Part shown: piece by piece, positions 10,291 to 22,307 of the stretch
Numbering within the stretch: the first letter of the stretch is position 1
Layout: each line of letters begins with the position of its first letter
From: Chara braunii
Lineage: Eukaryota > Streptophyta > Charophyceae > Charales > Characeae
DNA: 64,000 nucleotides
Assembly: GCA_003427395.1 (NCBI GenBank)
Contig: BFEA01000380.1
Location: 1,092,889 to 1,156,888 of the forward strand
Direction of reading: 5' to 3'
Notes under the pieces: generated by a model
What the model saw: only the letters and a program-made list of their open reading frames with translations
Database searches by the model: none
Told to the model about the DNA's origin: nothing
Translations under genes and position numbers: made by a program

Positions 10291-10960
10291 AACAAAACCA
10301 CCTTTCTCCAACCTTCCCCCAATTCAAAACCTTTTCTCAATCTGAATTCAGACAACCAACAAAAATAAAATTGAGATTGCGCATGCATTTCTTTACTTAA
10401 CTCTGATTCAAGTCCAGAAAGTCTAACATAAATTTAGTAAATATGCATGCAATATAATCAGTCAAATTGTAGCAAGATATACAAGTAAGGGTTTTAACTG
10501 GGTTTATGGACAAAGATGAAGATTATCCCTCAGTTCCTGCATTCAAAACTTCGCCTAGGTTCCAGTAGAGCTCCCACAATCAGCGTGGCAACCTCCCATA
10601 AAGGCCTTGACACGGATTACAGGTTGCAATCTCGCATGCCACCTTCCTCTTAGAACCAATAGAACATACTTAGAATAAGAAAAGCGAAGATAAAAGTTTT
10701 TAGTCTCTCAGACCCGGGAATGGTGCACTTAGACTCGTGAGAGAGGGCCTTGAAATCTTGGTCCGCCTGAGGGCCCTGCAATGACGACCTTCCAAGTCGC
10801 AGCAAAGTCTCCTTTCAAAAAACTCTTTCACTTCGCCGAGCTTGTAGTCGAACACATACCGGTCACATGTAAGTCTGCACCTTCGCGACTAACATGTTGC
10901 AGCTTTGTTCAACAGCGAACGACGTTGCGCAACTAAAAAGTGAATCTGCAGTCTTCACAG

Positions 10961-11507
10961 TTTGCCTTTCGTCACTCCGTTCAATTGTATAAGCAGTGTG
11001 TCATCAACAGGTGAGCATGATGGTTTGTAGCTTACTCCATACACTTTTTAACCGTTAGGGTGTGCAACACTTCAACCATTAGGCATGCCTGTACCCCTGC
11101 GCCCGATCCGTTAGTACTCCAACCAACAAGATGGGCAACACATTGGCCGATAACTAAGCCTTCGCGTTTGCTGCTCTCTTACTGTACGGTGGAATGAGCA
11201 GCGACCAGGCTAACGGGTAAGACCTGCAACCCCACCGGGTAAATCTTCAAGCCCTGCCGCTCGCTTGCAGTCAATCCATTGGCAGCAAAGGCGGTTCACC
11301 AACCCCAAAGTCGTTTTTTACTCCTCTATTCGATAGGATAAGAGGGCTACCAAGTATAACTCCGGAGACGTTCTCGCTTCCACCTTCTCCGTATTCCTCA
11401 CTCTAAACGCACCTGGCTTAACTCTGCATCCAAATTCGGTCCTCATTCCTCAACTGTCGATTAACCTGACATGATTGAGGGAAGGTAAACAACACTCGTA
11501 TTTTTCA
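10961..11507. other. Unassigned spacer
   Basis: No convincing coding region, RNA gene or repeat boundary. It may be the outer part of LTR A, because similarity to the B/C start fades rather than ending sharply. Confidence 0.3.
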
Positions 11508-11885
11508 TCACCACTTCAGGACACCCTTCACCACTTCATGATGCAGCCTGCCTAAACAAGTGGCTTTTAGGGTCTTTAGGTCTGAAAATCCTGAATGGCC
11601 CTGAAGTGGTGAAAGTTTCGAAGACCTTGAAAACCACCTGTTTAGGCACGCTACATCCTCAAGTGCCGAAGGGTGGTTTTCATGGTCTTCGGACCTTTCA
11701 CCACTTCATAACCATTCATGATTTCCAAACTGCCAAAAACTCTCACTTGACCACTTTAGAACACCCTTCACCACTTCAGGATGCAACTTGCCTAGACAGG
11801 TGGTTTTCAGGGTCTTCGGACCTTTTACCACTTCAGGATCATTCAGGATTTTCAGACTGCCAAAAAATCTCACTTCAGAATTTTC
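11508..11885. repeat. Foldback repeat built on CACTTCAGGA
   Basis: The motif ACACCCTTCACCACTTCA occurs directly at about 11519 and 11760, and its unit also occurs inverted between 11585 and 11660 (CTGAAAATCCTGAATG against CATTCAGGATTTTCAG). Direct and inverted units together make a large foldback. One 100-codon frame runs through it but only mirrors the repeat. Confidence 0.6.
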
Positions 11886-11989
11886 AGCTACCCGATAACC
11901 GCTTGTGACATGATTCGTTCACAGTGAGAAAGAAGGCGATCACAAATCGAGACGACGCCGATCGTGATAACTGCCAAACCGGGCCGTGC

Positions 11990-14900
11990 TGTTGATGCGA
12001 ATACCCTTGCAAAGGTATCCGCCCTGGTTTTTGCAAGCGACAGAAATAAGTTGGTTTAAAGATTAAGTTTTCCACGTGAGGCGTGGTTGTGCCTGTGGCT
12101 TATGCTGGCTGGGGGGTTAACTAGAATAAAGAGTGTGTGGGCGCGCGAGTTTGAGGCGCGCGTGATGTTTTTATTTGTTAATGATTGAAGAGTCGGTGTG
12201 ATCGCCGACCATATTTTTTTATTTATTTATGATTAAACCAGGATTAAAAAGGTTTTGTTCTTTGATTGTTACATTTACCTGTGGCTTGCGCATGCATACG
12301 GAGGACGACGTCGACGACGACGTGATTCGGTATAGTCGCGCGGTGGGCGCGGAGGTTGGCGGTCGACAGTTCGGTTGATAGGCCGATGTGCGGGGTTAAA
12401 ACGTTTCGGTAGGTTGGCGTGTCGCGCGATATCCGTTTATTTAGGCTTCCGTCAGGGCTCGACCCAGCCTTGGGCCTAGCGCTATCGGTTACAGTATCAG
12501 ACTTTCATCAGGGAGATTCAGGGATCGAGGTCGAGTGGCGACGACGCGGGAACATCAGAGTGGCGCGAGGGGTCCGACGGGGCTATCCCCCTTTGGTTTT
12601 GCCGTTGACGACGTGAGAACGATTAGAGCAGTTTCTTTTCCTCGGTCATCATCGTCGGACGATTAAAAGCGTTTAATATATTTTTATTATGTTACTATTA
12701 TAATCCCTTTGCGTCGGTATTTCTTTGACTCAGACACAGCGCCTGGCTCAGAGACTGCCACCACAGCCAAGGACCTTAAGAGCGCGCCTCCTTTGATTGG
12801 CGTATGATTTCTTGTGTGTCCGGGGCGCTTGTGAAAGCCCCTGGCCGCGCCACCTTAAAACGTGGGTCGGGGACGTCAACGTGCATACGAGCGGGCGGGG
12901 CGTCATAGCTAGTTATGGAGCCTTCTCCACTCCGGTATCCGAAGTTTTCATTTAAAATTTGCTACCCCCCCCCCCCAGATCTGCACCAAGGGTCACCTCG
13001 CCAAGGGAACGCTACAAGTTTACAACAAGGCCGCACCCTCGGTTTTGCAGTCGGATTTTAGAAGCCTGGGTGTGAAGAATGCCCATTGGAAACCCGAAGA
13101 GGGGGAGGGGCTCCGCTCAGGGTGAGCGGCTAGAGGGAACTCAACAAAGGCCCTTAGTGGTGTTGGCGCATCAACCACTGTTAGATTTGGGCATAGGGGC
13201 GACATACTAAGTGCAATCGGTCATTGACCGATTTTCCTCCGGTGCTTTTCTCCGTGACTGGCGGGTCGTCGGACATTTGCAGCACAGTCGAAAGGGGTGT
13301 TGGGCGAACACCGTTGACAACAACCGGCGGGCAGGAAAAACAGAGGGCAGGAAAGAGGGTTGAACCGGGACGGGGGACTGTGTCGGGTGCGGACGAGATG
13401 GGGTAGGCCAAGGGGGGCAGCGAGCAAAAGGGGCCAGGGAGTCGAGAGCGGCTGACTGCGTTGTGTGGAGGAGCCGGGCGCAGCAACGAGAGCAAAAGAA
13501 AGACAGAGAAAGGGATGAATGAACCCAGGCGGGATCAGCGCCTGGTGCATACGAAAGAGGAGGAACGGGCGTTAAGAGGGAGCGGACTGAAAGCAGGGCG
13601 GATGTAGCGGTACCCCTACGGCCCGACAGTGAGGCCGGACCAGTTTCAGGCCGTCGCCTGACCCTGGTCCGGTACCAGGTTATCCCGTACCTGGACCTAG
13701 GGCGGTATATCACTTCGGCCTAGGTCCAGGGCGGGAGGTTCATTCATTCGGTTCGTTCATTCGTTCATTGCCGGACTGGACCTTCATTCAGCTGCTGCTT
13801 CATGTGTGTGTCCATCTCCTCTCTCTCTCCCTCTCTCTCTCTCTCTCACACACCATCTCCGCACGTGCCCTCCGCACGTGCGTCACAGCGGAGTGGCAAA
13901 AAGGAGGAAGAGAGTGGGGAGCACCTACCGGGCAGTGACCTGAGGCAGCAGGGCCAGCCGGGCAGCATTCAGCGACAGTGGACGGAGTGACAACACCGTA
14001 GAGACGGGCGATAAGGTAGGCAACCGGGCAGTTGACAGCAAGAAAGGGAAAGGGTGGGTAGTGAATGAACCCGGATGGTAGCAAGCACCGGGTGCATTCG
14101 AAGCGAAGATGGTAGGGAGCAGGCCTGGGCGCAGCCAAAGAAGTATGGCTCGCTCGATTCTGGTCGGAATAAAGTGTGGGAAGACGCTATATAGGGGTTC
14201 TCGATCACTGCAAATCCAGTGGAGTGGTTAGATTTGGAGGAAAGTAAGTAAAATAGGAGTGAGGGAGAAAAGTCAGTGCGCCGGGGCTATGGCGGGAGAG
14301 GAATGGAAGGAGAGGAAGAAGGCATTGTCTACTCGCTAGTGGATGGATTTTGGTGGGGGAGGATCCGTCTCGGGGATTTTAGGCTTGGGGGACCACGAAT
14401 CCGTGGTTGGATTGGGCAGAAGATTAGTAATTTAGGAATTAGTAGAGAAAGGGGGTGCCTGGGCGATGGAGGAGGCAGATATGGAGGGGGATGAAGGCGA
14501 GATAACTCTGCCATTTCAGGACCGATTTCAATGATTCAAAGTACTACTCGGGTGTTTTGGGCCAGGGCGAGCTTAGCCTAGTAACAAGGTTAGTCTCGAC
14601 GTTAGATTAGCAAAATTAGAGTTAGTGGGGGATTGAGGTCCGCCAGCTATGGAGAAGGGGGATGGAGAAGTCGATAACGGTAGTTGGTTCTCGACGGAAT
14701 CAGTCGGGAAAAGGTAGTAAATATGGGTTTCTGAGCACGACGATCTAACTGACGATGTTAGATTTGGAGGCAGAATGTTAGTTTTAGAGTAAGGGAGAAC
14801 AAAAGTTGTGTGAAGAGGTAGCCTTGAAGCGGGAATGTACCCGCCCGTGTTCCAGCGAAGTATTCATTCATTTTTGCTCACTCTTATCGAATAGAAATAG

Positions 14901-15500
14901 AGTGAGCCCGTTGAGGGCCGAGCACTTACCTGTTCGGAGTCGAGAGGGGCGGCTTCGAAATGGCAAGGTACGTTGCCGTGCTTTAAGTGGCGGATTCATC
15001 CGAATTTTTGTCCAATCTGTCGATGAAAGTAACCGGAGGTCAGCTGCGCAGTTGGAGGCTTACCTGTTGGCCGGCGAGTCGAGCAGGAGTACCAAGCCGG
15101 AGGACAGTGCATGTGTCAATATTTTAGCAGAAAGCGGCATATCGATCGTGCTCATCCTTGCGGACTTGGCTTTGTGCCAAAGTGCTCACTACTGATGTAC
15201 TGAGCTCCCATTCAGGTGCCATTCGATGTCGCAGCTCCCGCTGGGTTCGACGTAATCCACTTTGGAATGGGGCGCCATTGCTCCTGGACATGGTCGTCTA
15301 ACCGCGACTTCGTTTCTTCATGACAAAGCTGCCACCTCCTTCGACTAAGTGACTCTCTTTCAACGAGAGGTGAACCGTCTGCAGAAGTACAGCCTGTGGT
15401 GATCTGCGGTCCCCATCCTGGCGAACCAACTCCCTCTCAAATTGAACCGGGCCGTACTGTCGGCCAAGAGCATTCATACGTTCGGAGGCTATGTGCTACA
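11990..15500 (-). repeat. Palindrome-family LTR-like repeat, copy G1
   Basis: From the palindrome at 11997-12022 rightwards the sequence matches G2 (45220 onwards) through several blocks: CTGGTTTTTGCAAGC, GGCGCGCG with GAGGCGCGCGTGAT, GTGATCGCCGACC, the TTGGGYATAGGGGCGA block (13190 against 46665) and GGTGCATNCG blocks (13545 and 14088 against 46537 and 46877). The start of the same family lies inverted at 39500-40728. It is GC-rich and without credible genes. A CT repeat occurs at 13812-13850 and C or G runs at 12964-12977 and 15868-15878. The right boundary is uncertain. Confidence 0.6.
11997..12022. repeat. LTR-end palindrome P1
   Basis: Core ACCCTTGCAAAGGT inside inverted arms GCGAAT and ATCCGC. 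One of six such palindromes in the window. Read on the minus strand it is followed by ATCAACA, in line with an LTR 3' end in CA. Confidence 0.65.
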
Positions 15501-16144
15501 TGAATGGGAGATGGCGAAAGAGCGGTTAGTGGGAGGAATGAGAGGGATACAGAAAGAGGAGAGAGGAAAAGGACTCGAGGCATGCACCTGTTCCTAGTGA
15601 AGGTCGTATGAGGAGAGTCTGCAGCTGTCTCTCGATTTGCTGTTGTTGCATACTCAGATGGTGTACAGGTGCTATGAGTCGGACTGCAGTTAACCTGCGT
15701 TTTGCAGTGTGCTGTTATGCACTGGCTGTACTCTGGCAGGGTGTGAAGGAGGTGAACACTAGTGTGCGGCGGCGGCGTTGGCTGAGGTCGAAGTAGTGGG
15801 ACTTGGTGGCATGTTTAGGCTTATAAACGGCGTCACCACTGCGATTTGAAGATTCGTTAAGAGAGGGGGGGGGGGTTACTTTGGCAGATTGACTTCGTTG
15901 ACCAAGCTGTCGGCTGATTGCCATTGCGGGGTCCTCGGGCGAAGGAAGGTAACAAGGGCCTCTCGCGAAAGTTTGAGCGCGCCTCTTTTGTATCCGAGGG
16001 TCTTAATGTCTCTACTTCTGCCCTTCTTACTCTAAGTCTAGTCTTGATCTGAGAGGAAGGCGGTAGGCGGGATTGCAACCCGTAGGACCGCAGCAAGGCC
16101 TACGTGGGAGGTTACCCCACCGGTTGCGGAAGCTCTGCCCCCTC

Positions 16145-16150
16145 TATAAA
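16145..16150 (+). promoter_or_regulatory. Candidate TATA box of LTR B
   Basis: TATAAA in CCCTCTATAAACCC, conserved at 55039-55044 in LTR C. A start site about 30 bases on would place the whole hairpin array in the transcript. Position and conservation are the only evidence. Confidence 0.4.
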
Positions 16151-16389
16151 CCCAAATTATAGCTCTATATGTACTACCCATTGCATGTTTTGACTGAGTA
16201 TATGGTGTGTGTCCCTACTTTGACTTGTTGTTTGACTGTCAGGACATGAGTTAAACTAAATAAAAGAACGCCTGTGCAATCTAAGTTTCAGTTTTGTTGG
16301 TTGTATGAAGGCTGATTGAGAACAAAAAAAGATTGTATCTGGGGGAAGGTTGGGAGAAAGGCAATATTGTTTTGAAGTTTGACTGGGTC

Positions 16390-17132
16390 ATTAAGGCTGG
16401 GAGGTCCCAATAAGTTTGGGGAGACCCAGTGCCTTGTTTTATTTTGGATTGTGTGGAGCGTCAGACCGTTCTATAAGTTTAGGTGGTCTAATTGCTCTGG
16501 AGGCTAGGAAGTCCCCATAAGTTTGGGGAGACCTAGTGCTGTGGGATTGCCTTGAGGTCCAGACTGTTCTATAAGTTTAGGTGGTCTGGTTGCTTTGACT
16601 TGAGGGGGTTGTTTGTGATTGACTTTTTTCAGGGGCCAAGTGCGGTCTGTAAGTTCAGGTGACTTGGTTGCATTGGTTATTTTGGGTTTCCCTCTGTTTA
16701 TTTAGTTCTGAACAAGGGGGTCTGAGCCGTTCTATAAGCTTAGGTGGCTCAACCCCTTCCTGTTTTATTTTGGGAAAATAAACCTGACAAAGGGCAGACC
16801 GTTCTGTAAGTTCAGGTGGTCTAGCCCAATGCCACGCACAGATTGGATTAGAAAGGAAAAAAATAAGCCGAGTGTCAGACTGTTCTGTAAGTTCAGGTTG
16901 TCTGACTCAAAGCCCGCACATGTTGGAACCCAAGGTTACAATTTGGCTATATTTTATTATTATTATATCTACGAACAAGCTAATCAGACTGTTCTATAAG
17001 TTTAGGTGGTCTGACTGTAGCTTATCACAATTTGAAGAGAGTATAATTAAGAGTATAACTGAAGGTAACTTGGGCCGACTGAGCATTGTTTCTAAGATGA
17101 ATGGCTCAGTCCTACGCCCACCTTGAAGATTA

Positions 17133-17193
<61 letters not shown>

Positions 17194-17360
17194 CTTGGCT
17201 ATTTAAACAGCTCAGGGCGACTAGAGTGGTCTAATCATATGCCCAAAGAAGAGAAAAGTTGTTGTGCCCTCTGTTTGTGTATACTCTGGCTAAGTTAGGC
17301 TCATTCCAGAAGTCCTGGCTAAGTAAGGCACATTCCATAAGTTTGGGTGTCCTTACCTTA
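16390..17360 (+). repeat. Hairpin array of LTR B (class 1)
   Basis: About eleven units share a loop close to TTCTATAAGTTTAGGT or TCCCCATAAGTTTGGGGA, bracketed by arms that pair but vary: CTAGG/CCTAG (16504-16508, 16532-16536), CCAGAC/GTCTGG (16559-16564, 16584-16589), CCAAGT/ACTTGG, TGAGCC/GGCTCA, TCAGAC/GTCTGA (16875-16880, 16900-16905), ACTGAGC/GCTCAGT. An AT dinucleotide repeat interrupts at about 17137-17192. Confidence 0.8.
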
Positions 17361-17589
17361 TGCCTTATGTAAGCTGGGTATAAAGGGCTAAATCATTGAA
17401 AGACTATGAACTATTGTCTGCTAAGTTGACTTGGGGATGGTGATAGTAGTTACTTTTGTGATTTGATCTGCATGTGACTGAATGAGGACACTACTTAGTC
17501 TGTGGTTCAGTTTGACAGGTAGTTGCTTTAGAAGCTCACCACGTGCTAGAGTGATAGGAGTTAGTTCAATTTCTGTATTCAATTTTCGC

Positions 17590-17960
17590 ATTTTCTGGGA
17601 TCTTTTGTTACTTGGCTTTGTATAAATTTTGGTAAGCTACTTTCTCTCCGGGAAGCGCTGCCAAAATTTTTACAAATCCAAGGAGTTAATCAAATTTTGA
17701 CTTTTCATAGTTCAACTTGTCTAAAGCTCATATATGGATTAGTAAAAGTCTGGAAAGTCTCATTTTCTAAAAGGAGTGCTGCCCAAATTTTTGCTAATTC
17801 AAGAAGTTAGACAAAAATTGACCTTGAAAAGTAAAAGGCTATTTCTGTTCTCATATTCAAACTGCTATAAATTCTGGAAAGACACTTTTTCTACGGAAAG
17901 TGTTGCCGAAAATTTCTTAGTTTAAAGGAGATAGGTTATATTTTGACAGATGACGATTCT
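17590..17960 (+). repeat. GAAGTGCTGCC-type repeat array in LTR B
   Basis: Three units of about 110-120 bases, each with TATAAATTYTGG, a short arm, TTCTNNNNGG, a returning arm and GTGCTGCCNAAATTT. The arms differ between units. LTR C has the same three units; the related core GGAAGTGTTGCCAAACTTTT occurs in LTR E. Confidence 0.6.
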
Positions 17961-19687
17961 GGCGATCCACCCAGTGTAGGGGAGATTATGTCAGGGTCTA
18001 CCTTTGCTTTGGGCACTACTTAGCAGTAGATTCAGACAGTCAATTAGGAAGATTTTGAGTGAGATCGTGATATGGGGATTATTCCCCAATGACTTATAGG
18101 TTTAGCTTGGGATTTGACTTGTCTTGTGTTACAGGTCCTCTTGACCGTTTGATTCACAATTTGAACTAGTTTCAACTTGATTCTACGAGGATCATCTGTA
18201 GTTATCACTGATAACAGGTTAGTTGCCGATTCGTCGATTTGTGATTCAACTCCAATCCACTCTTGCCACTCTACCTGAAGGCTTTAGCCCTGTGGTTTGA
18301 ATTGTTTTATTGTGTTTTCATCCGGACTTTATTGAATGACCATTTAACAAAAGTACTGAGTATTTATTTCGGGGAGTTGCACAAGAGTGAGGTTTGTATG
18401 GCTAAAGCAAGGGGTATGATCATAGAGAATGGTTGAAGTTGACCCCGTGTAGTGCATGGACTTTTGTTGAATTTTTTAGGTGATTGCAGGTATGTTTGTG
18501 GCTCAGACTCTGGATGTGACTGCATGCGATTACATACATATATGGCTGAAAGGAGTCCCACCGTGACTGTGAGAAGTGATCGTCCTATATTAATAACCCT
18601 TTATTTACATGCAAATATATATGTCTTGAGTGTTTCGCACGGCTTACTGCGATTATGCGCAAGGGTTAACCAGATTATGTCTTGAGAGAAAAGGGAGACC
18701 CCCATTTTATCCTTTGTTTTTTAGAGATTTTTATAATTGGACGTTGTAGTCCGTAGCAACCGTCAAAGTCAAACCCCTTGACTTCTCTCCAGGCCCTAGA
18801 CGATAGAGCTGGTCTCCAGGGCAATAAGAGACAATTGCTGCCACAGGGGTGAGCCTGTGTACCACCCACTCTCCGCAGGGTGCAGAAAAGGGTGTGTTTT
18901 TTAACCGCACCTGACGGTTGTCCAGCGTCGAGAGACTAACCCTCAAAGCGCGTGTCAGCCGACACCTGAGTGTCGAATGCGACCCTCGAGATTAACGAGG
19001 ACCGCATGAGTATGGGTACTACATAGTACGCCATCATTGCGACCGCTTGCGCACGCTTGCATTGCGAATCGATATGAGTTGACCCTGCGTCTGCGCGATT
19101 TCTATACAAAGACTCGCGCGCGACGCCTATCCGATTTCCGTGTCAGAATGTTACAGGATGACTACTAAGAGACTAGGAGTGTTGTCGCGTTGTTTGAGGT
19201 GTGTGTGTGTGTTTTATTTTTGTGTTCGTAGTGTGGTGTATGCGTGGTGAGTGGGATACGTCCTAGTCGACCGACGCCGAGTCACGCTTGGGACCTCAGC
19301 TTCCCAAGACGCCGGTTCGTGTGCGGGTTCGATAGAGTCGTAATGCCGCGCGTACCCCCTATGCTACAGCGAACGAGAAACGCCCTCGGCTGGCCCACCT
19401 TTGCGATTGCACCTGTTTAACTTTCGTACTGTGGACTCGAAGCTCGGCGGGGATACGCCCACCGAAGGGAGGTGACAGCTCCAGTAAGGTGGAGGTAAGT
19501 TGTGCCTCGTGTAGGCCCTATCCTGTCGTTGGGGCTCGTGGGAGGTACGGCTGGCGCACTCGACCGGAGCAGCTTGTGGAAGCTCCATATACTATATTTG
19601 CGACGAGGAAATAGACCAAACTCCTGCGTGACGCGACCGAGAGGGTCCGGCGCTGCCTTGTGTGGTGTCGGACCGATGCGCTCGACA

Positions 19688-20040
19688 ACACTCCTCCACA
19701 CATAAATTTGGACAGGCATGTTGCGTTAACGTCTTCGTAAAAACGGAAAAGGCAAGCCCAATTTTTCACGCAGAGAGATAGAGGGAGGTTACTTCCTCCG
19801 ACAGGATAAGCAACGTACCGGCCAAAAGGTAAGTCTCCAACCTTGTGGCTGGCCTCACGCCTCTCACATCGCTAGGCTGAGTAAAATCGAAGTAAATCTT
19901 CCGCTAGAAACCGTAAATATTCACTTCGCCCGCAACCAAAACCCTTAGAACGCCCCTCCTTCACTCTGATATCATTAATAATTTGACAGGAAAGACATTT
20001 CCCGCCTTCTTCTATATCCACCTTCTCCGATAGCCCCGCT
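19688..20040. other. Unassigned spacer right of LTR B
   Basis: No gene or named repeat seen. It contains the flank of LTR B and runs into a tandem duplication. Confidence 0.3.
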
Positions 20041-20744
20041 CACCACTTTCCTTCACTAACCTCTATGCCACTAACCTTTGTCTTCTTTTGATCACAACTT
20101 AGGGGTCGCATGCCCCGAAATCCCCATCGTAGTAATTTACCTCGCTCGATTCCATTAAGAATGGAGTAAGATCTGCGTTTTTTCATTCTCACTATCTTTG
20201 CCATCGCTATAACTCAGCGTAATCGTTTCTCTACTAACCTCCTAACCTACTAACTCTTTGCTAAAACTAACCTTGAATTCGCGTTCACCCGACACTAAAA
20301 CCTGAGATCCGACCCTTTCCCTACTCGATTTCCCCAAGGATCGGGGGACTTTCACATTTTCGATCCCCTAATACATCCGCTCGTCTCGGCCGCACCACTT
20401 TCCTTCACTAACCTCTATGCCACTAACCTTTGTCTTCTTCTAATCACAACTCAGGGGTCACATGCCCCCAAATCCCCATCGTAGCAATTTACCTCACTCG
20501 ATTCCATTAAGAATGGAGTAAGATCTGCGTTTTCTCATTCTCACTATCTTTGTCATCGCTATAACTCAACGTAATCGTTTCTCTACTAACCTCCTAACCT
20601 ACTAACTCTTTGCTAAAACTAACCTTGAATTCGGGTTCACCCGACACGAAAACCTCAGAGTCGACCCTTTCCCTACTCTATTTCCCCAAGGATCGGGGAA
20701 CTTTCACGTTTTTGATCCCCTAATACTTCCGCTCTTCTCGGCTA
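20041..20744. repeat. 352-bp tandem duplication
   Basis: Copy 1 begins CACCACTTTCCTTCACTAAC at 20041 and copy 2 begins the same way at 20393. They differ by scattered substitutions only. The unit is pyrimidine-rich with several CTAACC and TACTAAC words and no open frame. Related words occur inverted in G1 (14250-14770) and G2. Confidence 0.85.
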
Positions 20745-21151
20745 TAGCTCGCACTCACTCTCGTTGCACTCTTCTTACCCCCTCATGTATCCGACGCTAT
20801 TTCCCGTCCCGGTTTGGACTTCTTTCACTGCCCCGCTTTTTTGATGTTGACGCCCGCTCTGCCCTGTTTCCTCGTGTTTGTCGCGATACTCGATAGTGGT
20901 CGCCCCCATCACAATTTAATAACGTCTGTCTGATAACTCCAACTATCCTTCCGGGGACTTCGAGGAAGTCAACTACTACTCGTCTCAATCAATTTTTTTG
21001 TCGCCTATACCCAAGTCCGACGAACGGAATGTGCATGAGTATGGTCGCTCCCTCCACCGATCTCCCTTTGGTCGCTCTGCCTGAGTAGAGCCCTTCCTCC
21101 TTTCGGGTTCCCAACGGGCAACCCGCACATAAACAACGGTCACGGTGTCGC
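20745..21151. other. Fragment related to the palindrome family
   Basis: Near 21000-21025 the text TCGCCTATACCCAAGTCCGA is the reverse complement of a block in G2 (46655-46675) and, less closely, G1 (13190). No gene is visible. Confidence 0.35.
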
Positions 21152-21179
21152 AGCAGAAACCCTTACAAGGGTATCTGCT
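21152..21179. repeat. LTR-end palindrome P2
   Basis: Arms AGCAG and CTGCT around ACCCTTACAAGGGT. To the left, TGTCG at the boundary corresponds to CGACA on the minus strand. The following 160 bases (to about 21338) recur after palindrome P3 at 29073-29223. Confidence 0.7.
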
Positions 21180-21552
21180 CATGTTTTTCAATGTCGGACG
21201 TTGTCCAACCTTTTCATTGAATTGAGGGACTTGATGAGAAAATGACGTGTCCGCCTAAGAGTTATTTCGACCACACCACTGACTGAGAGGCTAAAACTTT
21301 ATGAATCTAAGTCCGGACGCCTGCGACATCAAAAAATGGCGGCGGTAATTGGCGATACTTCATTTTTGTCAAGGAGTTGCAACGACATGCGACGATTGGA
21401 GTACTAAAATCTAAAAACGTCCTACCTAATAGCACCGGCCGCGGGATTTAGAGCCTCAGTGGTTAAAAGAATAATGGCCGCATTTGGTTCACGACTGCAA
21501 CATAGAGAAAAAAATGTTGCCTCTTTTTTTTTTTTTTTTTTTTTTTTGCATG

Positions 21553-21586
<34 letters not shown>
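21180..21586. repeat. Segment shared with 29073-29223 and 35080-35290
   Basis: The first part (to about 21338) matches 29073-29223. The second part, from GGTAATTGGCGATACTTC to the poly(T) run, matches 35080-35290, where the first part is absent. It ends in a T run and an ATT repeat directly at the assembly gap. Confidence 0.7.
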
Positions 21587-22307
21587 NNNNNNNNNNNNNN
21601 NNNNNNNNNNNNNNNNNNNNNNNNNNNNNNNNNNNNNNNNNNNNNNNNNNNNNNNNNNNNNNNNNNNNNNNNNNNNNNNNNNNNNNNNNNNNNNNNNNNN
21701 NNNNNNNNNNNNNNNNNNNNNNNNNNNNNNNNNNNNNNNNNNNNNNNNNNNNNNNNNNNNNNNNNNNNNNNNNNNNNNNNNNNNNNNNNNNNNNNNNNNN
21801 NNNNNNNNNNNNNNNNNNNNNNNNNNNNNNNNNNNNNNNNNNNNNNNNNNNNNNNNNNNNNNNNNNNNNNNNNNNNNNNNNNNNNNNNNNNNNNNNNNNN
21901 NNNNNNNNNNNNNNNNNNNNNNNNNNNNNNNNNNNNNNNNNNNNNNNNNNNNNNNNNNNNNNNNNNNNNNNNNNNNNNNNNNNNNNNNNNNNNNNNNNNN
22001 NNNNNNNNNNNNNNNNNNNNNNNNNNNNNNNNNNNNNNNNNNNNNNNNNNNNNNNNNNNNNNNNNNNNNNNNNNNNNNNNNNNNNNNNNNNNNNNNNNNN
22101 NNNNNNNNNNNNNNNNNNNNNNNNNNNNNNNNNNNNNNNNNNNNNNNNNNNNNNNNNNNNNNNNNNNNNNNNNNNNNNNNNNNNNNNNNNNNNNNNNNNN
22201 NNNNNNNNNNNNNNNNNNNNNNNNNNNNNNNNNNNNNNNNNNNNNNNNNNNNNNNNNNNNNNNNNNNNNNNNNNNNNNNNNNNNNNNNNNNNNNNNNNNN
22301 NNNNNNN
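21587..22307. other. Assembly gap (721 N)
   Basis: Unsequenced. Bounded on the left by an ATT repeat and on the right by a run of G. By comparison with 35290-35990 it probably holds the start of LTR E. Confidence 0.95.

Larger units (their letters stand above)
6866..10960 (-). repeat. Very long LTR-like repeat A
   Basis: Read on the minus strand this is a diverged copy of LTR B (15880-19687) and LTR C (54720-58554). Its 3' end is the TGTCAAGCGCATC at 6866-6878, which is the reverse complement of the GATGCGCTCGACA end shared by the others. The 3' module (6866-7440) matches B and C best; further in come the GAAGTGCTGCC-type repeats (8640-9260), the hairpin array (9495-10290) and the region around 10500-10800 that matches the promoter-like part of C. 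The TATA-like box of B and C is CATAAA here (10502-10507). No coding region. The outer (5') boundary is uncertain. Confidence 0.7.
15880..19687 (+). repeat. Very long LTR-like repeat B
   Basis: Matches LTR C (54720-58554) over its whole length and A in inverse orientation. It starts around GATTGACTTCGTTGACCAAG, though homology may extend further left, and ends in GATGCGCTCGACA at 19675-19687. In order: a GC-rich start with a TATA box (16145-16150), the class 1 hairpin array (16390-17360), the GAAGTGCTGCC repeats (17590-17960), the TTATCACTGATAAC hairpin, and the conserved 3' module from about 19260. No internal primer binding site follows the end, so this is a solo LTR or an equivalent non-coding element. 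Confidence 0.7.

Noticed and set aside
13207-13713. 168-codon minus-strand frame in G1
   Set aside because: Overlaps three other frames of similar length in a GC-rich repeat; no motif and no conservation in G2.
16390-17360. CRISPR array
   Set aside because: Units are hairpins with conserved loops and changing arms, spacing is irregular, the context is a eukaryotic LTR and there are no cas genes.
16390-17360. Telomere-like TTTAGG words
   Set aside because: They are single words within the conserved loop, not tandem telomeric repeats.
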